Shown here: positions 5,260 to 11,897 of the stretch, piece by piece
Layout: each line of letters starts with the position of its first letter
How positions within the stretch are numbered: position 1 is the stretch's first letter
NCBI GenBank assembly: GCA_036274055.1
Contig: DASUGM010000070.1
Coordinates: 1-19,233, forward strand
DNA length: 19,233 bases
DNA from: DASUGM01 sp036274055
GTDB taxonomy: Bacteria; Acidobacteriota; Vicinamibacteria; Vicinamibacterales; SCN-69-37
Reading direction: 5' to 3'
The notes under the pieces: generated by a model
Told to the model about the DNA's origin: nothing
The model's database searches: none
What the model saw: only the letters and a program-made list of their open reading frames with translations
Program-made: the position numbers and the translations under genes

Positions 5260-7152
5260 CCGACGCCTCTGATCTCGCTCACGGCCGTGGCAACGGCGTA
5301 TGGCCACCTGCCGTTGCTCGACGACGCAAATCTGAAGATCGAGTCGGCCGAGCGGGTCGCGGTGATCGGACGCAACGGCGCGGGGAAGTCGACGCTGTTG
5401 CGGGTGCTCTCGGGCGAGCTGGTTCCGGATCGCGGCCAGATCTGGCGGGCGCCGAATCTCGCGACGGCGCGGCTGGTGCAGGACGCCGCCGTGGCGACCG
5501 ATCAATCCGTGTTCGATGTCGTCGCCGAAGGTCTTGGAGACTTGAGTGACCTGCTGACCCGATACCATCATGCCGCGGTCGCGGTCTCCGAGCGCGCCAC
5601 GGATGACGCGCTCGCCGCGCTTGGCGAGCTCCAGCATGAGCTCGAAGAACGCGACGGCTGGCGGATCGAACAGCGCATCGAGCTGGTGCTGACCAGGTTG
5701 TCGCTGCCGGCCGACGCGCGGGTGCAGACGCTGTCCGGCGGGTGGCGGCGCCGCGTGCTGCTGGCGCGCGTGCTGGTCGCGCAGCCGTCGCTGCTGCTCC
5801 TCGACGAGCCCACCAACCATCTCGACATCGAGGCGATCGAGTGGCTGGAAGCCCAGATCGCCGACTACGCCGGCGCCGTCGTCTTCGTCACGCACGATCG
5901 CGCGTTTCTCGACCGTCTGGCGACCCGGGTCGTCGAGCTCGATCGCGGCCGGCTGACCTCGTGGCCGGGCAGCTACGCGTCGTTCGTCGAAAAGAAGGAC
6001 GCCTGGCTCGCCAACGAAGCGACCGCCGAGGAGAAGTTCGACAAGACGATGGCCCGCGAAGAAGCGTGGCTGCGCCGCGGCGTCAAGGCGCGACGGACCC
6101 GCGACGAAGGCCGCGTCCGCGCGCTGATGGCGATGCGCGAAGCGCGGGCCGCCCGCCGTGCCCAGGTCGGCAACGTCCGCCTGCAGGTCGAGGTCGCCGA
6201 CCGCTCCGGTCACGTCGTCTTCGAAGCCGACCGCGTCAGCAAATCGTACGGCGCCGTTCCGGTGGTGCGCGACTTTTCGATTCGCATTCGCCGCGGCGAT
6301 CGCATCGGCCTGGTCGGACCCAATGGCGCCGGCAAAACGACGCTGTTGCGGCTGCTGGTGAAAGACCTGGCGCCAGACAGCGGCGAGGTGCATCACGGCA
6401 CCAACGTCCAGATCGCCTACTTCGATCAGCAGCGCGAGCAACTCGATCCCGAACGCACCGTCGTCGATACGGTCGCCGACGGCAACGACACGGTCACGGT
6501 GGGGGGCGTCACGCGTCACGTCCACGGCTATCTCGAGGACTTCCTGTTCGCGCCGGAGCGCGCGCGGTCGCCGGTGAAGGCGTTGTCCGGCGGCGAGCGC
6601 AATCGCCTGCTGCTGGCGCGATTGCTGACGCGTCCTGCCAACGTCCTCGTGCTCGACGAGCCGACCAATGATCTGGACATCGAGACGCTCGAACTGCTCG
6701 AGGCCGAGCTGGTCGCGTTTCCCGGCACGATTCTCATCGTCAGTCACGATCGACGCTTCCTCAACAACGTCATCACCAGCACGCTGGCGTTCGAAGGCGC
6801 CGGCCGCGTGCAGGAATACGTCGGCGGCTACGACGACTGGCTGGCGCAGCGGCCGCAAGCCGCGCCAGCCGAACCGCCGGCGGCCACGCCGAAAGCTCCC
6901 GCGCCGAACCCCGCGGCGTCGCGCGCGCGCCAGAAGCTGTCATACAAGGAGCGGGTGGAATTCGAGGCGCTGCCAGGCCGCATCGAGGTCCTCGAATCCG
7001 AGCGGGCGGCGCTCCAGGCGAGGATCGAAAGTCCGGAGTTCTACAAAGAAGGCGCGGCGGCCATCAAGGTGACGATGGATCGTCTGGCGTCGATCGGCCC
7101 GGAACTCGATCTGCTTTACGAGCGGTGGAGCTCCCTGGCAGACAGGCAGTAG
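5257..7152 (+). CDS. uup: ABC-F family ATPase, Uup type
   Basis: The protein has 631 residues with two ABC modules and no membrane segments, the ABC-F layout. Module 1 has Walker A GRNGAGKST at 38-46, signature LSGGW at 159, and the LDEPTNHLDIEAIEWLE Walker B block. Module 2 has GPNGAGKTT at 354, signature LSGGE at 443, and LDEPTNDLDIETLELLE. The NDLDIETLELLE form and a C-terminal coiled coil after a proline/alanine linker (about 565-631, from 'SYKERVEFEALPGRIEVLE') fit Uup more than EttA or resistance-type ABC-Fs. Such proteins bind the ribosomal E site and help resolve stalled or aberrant translation complexes. The ATG sits in the right arm of a long hairpin, so translation or promoter access may be modulated by it. 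Confidence 0.93.
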   Translation: MPTPLISLTAVATAYGHLPLLDDANLKIESAERVAVIGRNGAGKSTLLRVLSGELVPDRGQIWRAPNLATARLVQDAAVATDQSVFDVVAEGLGDLSDLLTRYHHAAVAVSERATDDALAALGELQHELEERDGWRIEQRIELVLTRLSLPADARVQTLSGGWRRRVLLARVLVAQPSLLLLDEPTNHLDIEAIEWLEAQIADYAGAVVFVTHDRAFLDRLATRVVELDRGRLTSWPGSYASFVEKKDAWLANEATAEEKFDKTMAREEAWLRRGVKARRTRDEGRVRALMAMREARAARRAQVGNVRLQVEVADRSGHVVFEADRVSKSYGAVPVVRDFSIRIRRGDRIGLVGPNGAGKTTLLRLLVKDLAPDSGEVHHGTNVQIAYFDQQREQLDPERTVVDTVADGNDTVTVGGVTRHVHGYLEDFLFAPERARSPVKALSGGERNRLLLARLLTRPANVLVLDEPTNDLDIETLELLEAELVAFPGTILIVSHDRRFLNNVITSTLAFEGAGRVQEYVGGYDDWLAQRPQAAPAEPPAATPKAPAPNPAASRARQKLSYKERVEFEALPGRIEVLESERAALQARIESPEFYKEGAAAIKVTMDRLASIGPELDLLYERWSSLADRQ

Positions 7153-7192
7153 GACCGATCCGGTGTCTAACTGAACTGAGGAGCTACACACC

Positions 7193-8107
7193 GTGTCCGC
7201 GCTCATCGCCGCCGCGATTTCTGTCACGTTTCTCGCCCAGGAACCATCCCGTCTGATTGCGGCATCGAATGTCCGCCTGCGCAGTGCGCCTGCGGAGACG
7301 GCGGAAGTCGTCGCGGCGCTGCCGCTGGGGACCGCGCTCGTGCAGCTCGAATCAGGCGGTGAAGGTGGCGCGTGGGTCCGGCTGCGACTGGCGGACGGGC
7401 GCGACGGCTGGACGCCGTCGCGCCTGGCGCGTCGCTTCACGCCGGAGACGAAAGTCGACGTCCTCGAGACGCTGATCAAGGAACGGCTCGGACGCAACGG
7501 CGACAGCTTTCCGGCGCGCGCTGAGCTCGTCGCGTTCATCGATCGGGTCCGACCTGAGATCGCTGAGCCCGAAGCCAGCGGACGATTTGCGTTGCATTGG
7601 CTCAACGCGATGACCGCGGCGCTGCGGGCGGTGCCGAACGCGCAAGCGAAGAACGCGCCGTACGCGGCGTGGCTCGAGGCGCGCAAGACGATCGTGGTCT
7701 ACAACCAGCCGGACGCGGTGTGGATGCTTCGTGCCGATGCGATCCTCGCGGTGCACGATCGCGAGCAGGACACATCGTCGGCTGACGAGATCGCCTGGCT
7801 CCGGGTCGCCAACGGACTTCCCGGCGAGTGCGAAGGTTTTCTGCCGTGCTACCTGCGCGAAAGCAACCTGCTGCGCGGCGAGTACCTCCGCCGTCATCCG
7901 GCCGGCCGGCACGTCGACGAAGCGCTCACGATCTTGCCGCAGTTGGCCGCCGGGACGGCGCAAACGACGATGGCGCGTCCTGGTGATTGCCGCGAGCTAC
8001 TCGAGAGCCTGACCCCGCTTCGCGCCGCAGTGGCGGCCACGCGCGCCATAGGTCGGCAGCCGGCGCTCGATGCGCTGGAGAAATTGGGCGTCGGCTGCGG
8101 CAAATAG
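7193..8107 (+). CDS. Exported SH3b-domain protein
   Basis: The protein has 304 residues. A short signal-like hydrophobic N-terminus (residues 2-15) is followed by a bacterial SH3 domain, about 20-82, with the usual 'SNVRLRSAPAETAEVVAALPLGT' start and 'WVRLRLADGRDGWTPSRL' end. Such domains commonly bind cell-wall peptide or act as adapters in the periplasm. Residues 95-304 are a helical region I do not recognise, with four cysteines ('GECEGFLPCY', 'GDCRE', 'GVGCG') that could form disulphides outside the cytoplasm. GTG at 7193 is preceded by GAGGAG about nine bases upstream, a proper Shine-Dalgarno, which supports this start. It follows the ABC-F gene by 40 bases on the same strand. Confidence 0.85.
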   Translation: MSALIAAAISVTFLAQEPSRLIAASNVRLRSAPAETAEVVAALPLGTALVQLESGGEGGAWVRLRLADGRDGWTPSRLARRFTPETKVDVLETLIKERLGRNGDSFPARAELVAFIDRVRPEIAEPEASGRFALHWLNAMTAALRAVPNAQAKNAPYAAWLEARKTIVVYNQPDAVWMLRADAILAVHDREQDTSSADEIAWLRVANGLPGECEGFLPCYLRESNLLRGEYLRRHPAGRHVDEALTILPQLAAGTAQTTMARPGDCRELLESLTPLRAAVAATRAIGRQPALDALEKLGVGCGK

Positions 8108-8137
8108 ATCGGCACTCGCCTTGCACTTGCGTGCCGC

Positions 8138-8584
8138 ATGAGCCCGCGTGACCAGGTCTACGAAATGCTGCGCACCTTCGACACCACGATGCTGGTCACC
8201 GTCGGCGGCGAACACCAGATCCACGCGCGGCCGATGGCGATCGCCGAGGTCGAAGAGGACGGCGCGATTTGGCTGCTGACGTCGGCGTCGAGCCGCAAGA
8301 TCGACGAGATCACCGAGGATGCGCGGACGCTGCTCGTCTGCGGGAACGGTCACGGCCGGCAGTTGTCGATTTCGGGCCGTGGCCGCGTCGTCGTCGATCC
8401 GGGCCGGGTCCGGCGGCTGTGGAAGGAACCGTACCGGGCGTGGTTTCCGGAGGGACCGGATGTGTCGGACATCGCGCTCCTGGCGATTGATCCGCTGATG
8501 GCCGAATTCTGGGACGCGTCCGGCGCCAACCGGGTCGCATATTTCGCACGGCTCGGGCAGGCTGTAGCGGCTGATGCTCAATAG
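8138..8584 (+). CDS. Pyridoxamine 5'-phosphate oxidase-like (general stress protein 26-type) flavoprotein
   Basis: The protein has 148 residues, matching the FMN-binding split-barrel family. Characteristic segments are 'TTMLVTVGGEHQIHARPM' near residues 14-31, 'GAIWLLTSASSRKIDEI' near 43-60, and 'WFPEGPDVSDIALLAIDP' near 101-118, the usual order in general stress protein 26. These proteins bind FMN or related flavins, and their substrates are mostly unknown. True pyridoxamine phosphate oxidases are longer, so I do not call this PdxH. It lies 30 bases after the SH3b gene. No Shine-Dalgarno is visible before the ATG at 8138. Confidence 0.85.
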   Translation: MSPRDQVYEMLRTFDTTMLVTVGGEHQIHARPMAIAEVEEDGAIWLLTSASSRKIDEITEDARTLLVCGNGHGRQLSISGRGRVVVDPGRVRRLWKEPYRAWFPEGPDVSDIALLAIDPLMAEFWDASGANRVAYFARLGQAVAADAQ

Positions 8585-8682
8585 CGCACCGTCAAGGGAC
8601 TCCTTGCGGAGCGCTTTTCTGCAATCGTCGCGCTCGTCTCGGGACCGCTTCTTGCAATTAGTCGGCGCGAAGGAGTGCCACC

Positions 8683-9012
8683 GTGTCTGAAACTACTTTT
8701 GGATCTGCCAGCAACGACCTGCGCCGTGAAGCGAACGACGCCGCCAACGGCGCCGCCGCTGCCGTGTCCGACATGGCCTCGAAGGCTCAGGAGACCGCGT
8801 CGCAATTTGCGTCTCGCGTTCAGGAAAAAGCCACGAACCTCGGCCGGACCGCGGCCGACAAGTTGTCTTCGACGTCGCAGTATTTCCGCGATCACCAGGT
8901 CAAGGAAATCGCGTCGGACCTGAACGAGTACGTGCGCGCCAACCCGACGAAGGCGCTGATCGGCGCCGCCGCGATGGGCTTTCTCGTCGCGATGATGATC
9001 CGACGGAGCTAG
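8683..9012 (+). CDS. YqjD/DUF883-like membrane-anchored stress protein
   Basis: The protein has 109 residues. A long amphipathic helical region, 1-82, rich in alanine and charged residues ('SDMASKAQETASQFASRVQE'), is followed by a single C-terminal membrane segment 'ALIGAAAMGFLVAMMIRR'. The preceding 'YVRANPTKAL' matches the 'V-R-x-N-P-x-x-A-L' junction of the YqjD/ElaB/DUF883 family. In Enterobacteria these tail-anchored inner-membrane proteins associate with ribosomes in stationary phase, and that role is inferred here. The GTG at 8683 has GAAGGAG seven bases upstream. It is the first gene of a three-gene set whose members commonly travel together. Confidence 0.87.
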   Translation: MSETTFGSASNDLRREANDAANGAAAAVSDMASKAQETASQFASRVQEKATNLGRTAADKLSSTSQYFRDHQVKEIASDLNEYVRANPTKALIGAAAMGFLVAMMIRRS

Positions 9013-9018
9013 ACGGCC

Positions 9019-9408
9019 ATGGCCGCTGAGAGCGATCGTTCCATCGCAAACGTGCTGGGCGACATCGTCGGGAACGTCCAGCAGATCATCCGCTCGGAAG
9101 TGCGGCTCGCGAAAGTCGAAGTCGGCGAGGAGATCGCGCGGGCCGGTCGCGGCGGTGTCACTGCCGCGGCCGGCGCCGTGCTGTGCATGATGGCGCTCGG
9201 CTTCGTGCTGCTCGCCGCCGTGTATGCGCTGGCGCTGGTGTGGCCGGCCTGGGCGGCGGCGCTGACCGTCGGTGTCGGCGCCGGAGTGATTGGCGGCGTC
9301 TGCATCCGCGCCGGCCTGTCGAGGTTGAAGCAGGTCCATCTGGCGCCGCCGAAGACCGTCGCGACGCTGCAGGAGAACATCCAGTGGGCGAAAACACGAG
9401 CCAGATAG
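9019..9408 (+). CDS. YqjE-like / phage-holin-superfamily III membrane protein
   Basis: The protein has 129 residues. An N-terminal amphipathic helix ('VLGDIVGNVQQIIRSEVRLAKVEVGEEI') precedes two adjacent transmembrane segments at about 48-72 and 77-97, then a short cytosolic tail. The E-V-R-L-A-K-x-E pattern and two-helix hairpin match the YqjE/DUF1469 (Pfam 'holin 3_6') family. Despite the holin label, members next to YqjD are host envelope-stress proteins, not lysis proteins, and no phage genes are present here. ATG lies six bases after the previous stop, and the next gene's GTG overlaps its end by 25 bases. Confidence 0.86.
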   Translation: MAAESDRSIANVLGDIVGNVQQIIRSEVRLAKVEVGEEIARAGRGGVTAAAGAVLCMMALGFVLLAAVYALALVWPAWAAALTVGVGAGVIGGVCIRAGLSRLKQVHLAPPKTVATLQENIQWAKTRAR

Positions 9409-9866
9409 AGCGCGAGATTCGCGCCGAGCGGACGGAGCTCGGCCGGAATCTCCGTGAACTCGAAACCAAGGCGCGCGATATGACAGATTGGCGCACACAT
9501 CATCGCAATAACCCGGGCCTGTTCATGGGCATGGCGTTCAGCGGCGGACTCGTAGCGGGTCTGCTGACGATGCCATCGCGCCGCGCGGCGCCCCGAGATT
9601 TCGAAAGCTACGAAGAACCCTTTGAGGCAGCGCCGCCGCGGCCGCGCCTCCGGGTGCCGCGCGTCGTCACCGAGACGCGCGACCTGGCGGGCCGCCAGCT
9701 CGGCCAGACGTGGGAGCACATCGCGTCGGCGCTGCTCGGCGTCGCGTCGGCTAAAGCGGTCGAACTGGTTGCCGAGCTGATTCCCGGCTTCCGCGACCAC
9801 TACGAACGAGGCGCTGATGGTGACACCGGCGTCCGCGAGCCAGTCCGGCATCCGTCCGGATATTGA
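9384..9866 (+). CDS. DUF3618-like membrane-associated protein
   Basis: The protein has 160 residues from a GTG at 9384 that overlaps the preceding gene by 25 bases, so the two are translationally coupled. The N-terminus 'SQIEREIRAERTELGRNLRELETKARD' is the DUF3618 signature. A weak hydrophobic segment, about 48-62 ('GLFMGMAFSGGLVAGLLTM'), follows and could be one membrane helix. A proline/arginine-rich linker and a helical C-terminus (about 98-140) complete it. It is the third member of the YqjD-YqjE-DUF3618 operon, whose products probably act together at the cytoplasmic membrane under stress. A start further upstream in the same frame would lie inside the YqjE gene and is unlikely. Confidence 0.82.
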   Translation: MGENTSQIEREIRAERTELGRNLRELETKARDMTDWRTHHRNNPGLFMGMAFSGGLVAGLLTMPSRRAAPRDFESYEEPFEAAPPRPRLRVPRVVTETRDLAGRQLGQTWEHIASALLGVASAKAVELVAELIPGFRDHYERGADGDTGVREPVRHPSGY

Positions 9867-9869
9867 TCC

Positions 9870-9949
9870 GTGCGGCGGTGCGGCGGTGCGGCGGTGCGGC
9901 GGTGCGCCGGTGCGCCGGTGCGTTCGTGCGCCAGTGCGTCCGTGCCCCG
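9870..9949. repeat. Degenerate octamer tandem repeat, ten units
   Basis: Ten consecutive 8-base units begin with GTGC. The first four are exact GTGCGGCG, two are GTGCGCCG, and four are increasingly divergent. The array starts four bases after the DUF3618 stop codon. The rest of the 214-base gap to the next gene, 9950-10080, shows a short GGCGCGCC-containing stretch and no further array or gene. Any translation across it is a low-complexity artefact. Confidence 0.92.
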
Positions 9950-10080
9950 GGGCTGGTGCGCCAAAGAGTCCGTTGGCGCGCCAAGTGCGGCGGTTTCATT
10001 TCTGGCATACACAAAAGTGCCGTGGTCGTCGTAGCATGGGGGAAGCGCGATTGACGCGCGTTCGGGAGTGAACAGGACCG

Positions 10081-10338
10081 ATGGGTGACGCGGGAGAAGG
10101 ATTAGTTGACGCCGAGGCACGAGTTCAGGAGCGCCTGGATGAACTCGCGCGCGAGCGCTCGGAGCGCAAGACGCAGATCGTTCGCGATCCGGAGGCCGTT
10201 CGCGCGCTCGAGTCCCTGAGGCTGGCCCGCGCGGAATTCGAGCGTCAACTCGAGGCTACCGTTCACGACTCTCGCCGGGCGCAGCTGACGCAGGCGATCG
10301 CCGAAGTCGATCGCCGTATTGCCGCCATCAAGATCTAG
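10081..10338 (+). CDS. Small coiled-coil protein, unknown function
   Basis: The protein has 85 residues and no recognised family. Nearly the whole length is charged helix with coiled-coil character: 'ARVQERLDELARERSERK' near 13-30 and 'ARAEFERQLEAT' near 49-60. There is no signal peptide, membrane segment or cysteine. ATG at 10081 is preceded by CAGGA a few bases upstream. It stands alone: the octamer repeat lies before it and a convergent VOC gene after it. The coding case rests on the clean start, the ribosome-binding site and the regular heptad pattern. Confidence 0.7.
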   Translation: MGDAGEGLVDAEARVQERLDELARERSERKTQIVRDPEAVRALESLRLARAEFERQLEATVHDSRRAQLTQAIAEVDRRIAAIKI

Positions 10339-10369
10339 GTGAAATAACGCCCCGGCGTCATTTCCGGCT

Positions 10370-10756
10370 TCAGATCATCGGATCGACCCGCTTGACCAGC
10401 TGTACCGCCATGCCCCACGGGTCTCTCAGCATCGCGACGGTGTCGCCGGTCTCGTTGGCCATGACGTCGCCGACCGGCGTCGCGCCGGCCGCAATCAATC
10501 GCGCGCGCTCGGCGGCAACGTCGATGGCGCGGAACGCCAGATGCAGCAGCAGCGGATCCATCGATGCGTAGTTGGGCACCGCGACTTTCGGGTTGGCGTA
10601 GAACTCGAGCATGACCGTATCGCCGTCGTCGGCGAGAAAGACGCCGAACGGCGGCGCATCCTGCGCGCGCTTGACCCGCATGCCGAGATGCGCGACATAC
10701 CACTTCGTCAATGCGACCGGATCGGCGACCTGATAGGCAGTGTGTTCGATTTTCAC
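10370..10756 (-). CDS. VOC-superfamily (glyoxalase/bleomycin-resistance-like) protein
   Basis: The protein has 128 residues from the GTG at 10756. A TTG at 10762 would add two residues. Two beta-alpha-beta-beta-beta modules are visible. The four metal positions of the family are filled: His at 'KIEHTAY', Glu at 'VMLEFY', His at 'LLLHLAF' and Gln at 'AVQLV' (residues about 5, 51, 72, 119). This suggests an active metal enzyme such as a lyase or dioxygenase, but the substrate is not evident. I favour GTG because TAGAAT ends exactly six bases before it, the leaderless spacing seen elsewhere in this window. Confidence 0.9.
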   Translation of the reverse strand: MKIEHTAYQVADPVALTKWYVAHLGMRVKRAQDAPPFGVFLADDGDTVMLEFYANPKVAVPNYASMDPLLLHLAFRAIDVAAERARLIAAGATPVGDVMANETGDTVAMLRDPWGMAVQLVKRVDPMI

Positions 10757-10762
10757 AGGCAA

Positions 10763-10768
10763 ATTCTA
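10763..10768 (-). promoter_or_regulatory. Candidate -10 of VOC gene (leaderless)
   Basis: On the minus strand TAGAAT matches consensus at five of six positions and is followed by six bases and then GTG. No convincing -35 is seen at 17 bases, where the palindromic repeat at 10771-10824 intrudes. The repeat therefore forms the upstream part of this promoter region. Confidence 0.45.
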
Positions 10769-10770
10769 AC

Positions 10771-10824
10771 AAGACACGGGGACGGGGGTGCTCGCGCACA
10801 ACACCCCCGTCCCCTTGACTTTTT
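10771..10824. repeat. GGGGACGGGGGTG-type palindromic REP-like element
   Basis: Arms 10778-10790 and 10802-10814 (13 bases) are perfectly complementary around an 11-base loop. Pairing extends outward to 10771 and 10821 with two mismatches. A T-run at 10820-10824 follows on the plus strand, and its last bases form part of the stop codon of the GAF gene. It fills the 60-base gap between two minus-strand genes. Its sequence differs from the 8-58 family, although the same TAACAAG heptamer adjoins both stems. Confidence 0.85.
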
Positions 10825-11890
10825 AACCCAGCGCCGCGACCTCGGCGAGCTGGCGGCCGAGATCGCCGGAGACTTCGAGCAGGTCGTGCTGTTCCTCGTC
10901 CGTCATCTTCGGCGCGCCCGCGGCCTGAAGCCGGGCGATCGCCTGCACGGCGTGCCCGGTGACCGTCGCGAGCGCTCGGAACTCTTCGAACGAACACGGT
11001 TTGACATGCGTGGCCTGGCGCAGCGCGGCCAACCCTTCGATGACATGCGCGGCGTCACGCAGGGCGCGCAGTTCGCGCGCGTCCCAGTCGCGCGGTTTCA
11101 TGTCGATGGCGCAGAACGATCCGATCGTCTCGTGCGAGTCGGCGCGCAACGGCACGCCCGCGTAGGCGACGACGCCCATGTCGACGGTGCCGCCGTTCAA
11201 TCGCAGCAGCGGATGCTGCCGCGTGTCCGGCACTACCAGTTCGTCCTGCTCGGCGACCACCCACTGGCAGAACGAATGGCTGAGCGGCGTCTGCCGCGCG
11301 GTGGCAATCGGCTCCGGGACGCCGACCTGCGATTTGAAGAACTGCCGGTGACGATCGACGAGCGACATCAGAATCACCGGCGCGTCGAGCAGATGCGCGG
11401 TGAGCCGTGACACGCGATCGAACAGCTCTTCGGGCGGCGTGTCGAGCAGTCCGGTCTTGGCGAGCGCCTTCATCCGCGCCGGTTCGGCGAGCACGGCATC
11501 GGGCGCCTGCGTCACCACCACTGGTTCAGGCGCCACGGTTTTGACGGCCGCTGCAATCGCGCCGTCGGTGGTGGGCGTGTCGACGAGGGCCTGCACGCCC
11601 CATTTCGTCAGCGGCTCGCGGTCCTGACTGCCGTCGGCCAGCACCGCGACGACCGGCACCAGCGCCGTGTGCGCGCAGGATCGCAACTTCTGGACGAGCC
11701 CGACCGCACCGCCGGGGATGTCGCCGCGCACCACCAGCGCCGCCGGCTTGAGCTGCTTGGCTTGCTGAAACGCGACCGCGGCATTCGTGGCCCGGACAAC
11801 GTCCCAGCCGTCGTCGCTGAGCAGACCAGCGAGCGGAGTATTGCCCGCGGCATCGGGCTCGACGAGGAGAACGGGTCGGGCGGCGGCCAC
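10823..11890 (-). CDS. Degenerate receiver domain fused to GAF domain
   Basis: The protein has 355 residues. Residues 5-115 have a CheY-like fold pattern ('PVLLVEPD' start, 'ALVVRGDIPGG' centre), but the phospho-acceptor Asp position appears to be Arg55 and the usual Lys before Pro is absent ('LVDTP'), so it is probably a non-phosphorylated pseudo-receiver. Residues about 135-290 form a GAF domain close to those of sensor and diguanylate-cyclase proteins, with 'LLDTPPEELFDRVSRLTA', 'SLVDRHRQFFKS', 'SHSFCQWVV' and 'GSFCAIDMKPR'. The last 60 residues are helical with no output enzyme. GTG at 11890 is preceded by GAGG. It lies seven bases after the HEAT-cyclophilin gene and is probably cotranscribed with it. 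Confidence 0.87.
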   Translation of the reverse strand: MAAARPVLLVEPDAAGNTPLAGLLSDDGWDVVRATNAAVAFQQAKQLKPAALVVRGDIPGGAVGLVQKLRSCAHTALVPVVAVLADGSQDREPLTKWGVQALVDTPTTDGAIAAAVKTVAPEPVVVTQAPDAVLAEPARMKALAKTGLLDTPPEELFDRVSRLTAHLLDAPVILMSLVDRHRQFFKSQVGVPEPIATARQTPLSHSFCQWVVAEQDELVVPDTRQHPLLRLNGGTVDMGVVAYAGVPLRADSHETIGSFCAIDMKPRDWDARELRALRDAAHVIEGLAALRQATHVKPCSFEEFRALATVTGHAVQAIARLQAAGAPKMTDEEQHDLLEVSGDLGRQLAEVAALG

Positions 11891-11897
11891 TGATCCC

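Larger units (their letters stand above)
4777..5294. repeat. Tandem duplication of gene tail, hairpin element and gene head
   Basis: Bases 4777-4821 recur at 5069-5113 with one mismatch in 45. The first copy encodes the end of the zinc-ribbon protein and the second lies in intergenic DNA. Each copy is followed by a related AT-rich hairpin element, and then by an ATG with a short open frame beginning M-x-T-P-L-I. The second of these is the real ABC-F start at 5257, and the first, at 5033, is an imitation with 25 of 38 bases identical. The block is therefore two units, about 4777-5068 and 5069-5294. The 418 bases from 4839 to 5256 contain no other convincing gene. Confidence 0.85.

Noticed and set aside
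4912..6858. 648-codon open frame on the minus strand opposite the ABC-F gene
   Set aside because: It is antisense to a clearly conserved ABC-F protein and its composition is the usual high-GC shadow. Its end translates the heptamer repeats into low-complexity peptide.
9019..9408. Prophage holin
   Set aside because: The holin label belongs to the Pfam superfamily name. The YqjD and DUF3618 neighbours and the absence of any phage gene point to a host stress operon.
9870..9949. CRISPR array
   Set aside because: The units are contiguous octamers without spacers and no cas gene is present.
10002..10020. Sigma-54-like promoter (TGGCAT and TGC)
   Set aside because: The GG to GC distance is about three bases too long for a sigma-54 site.
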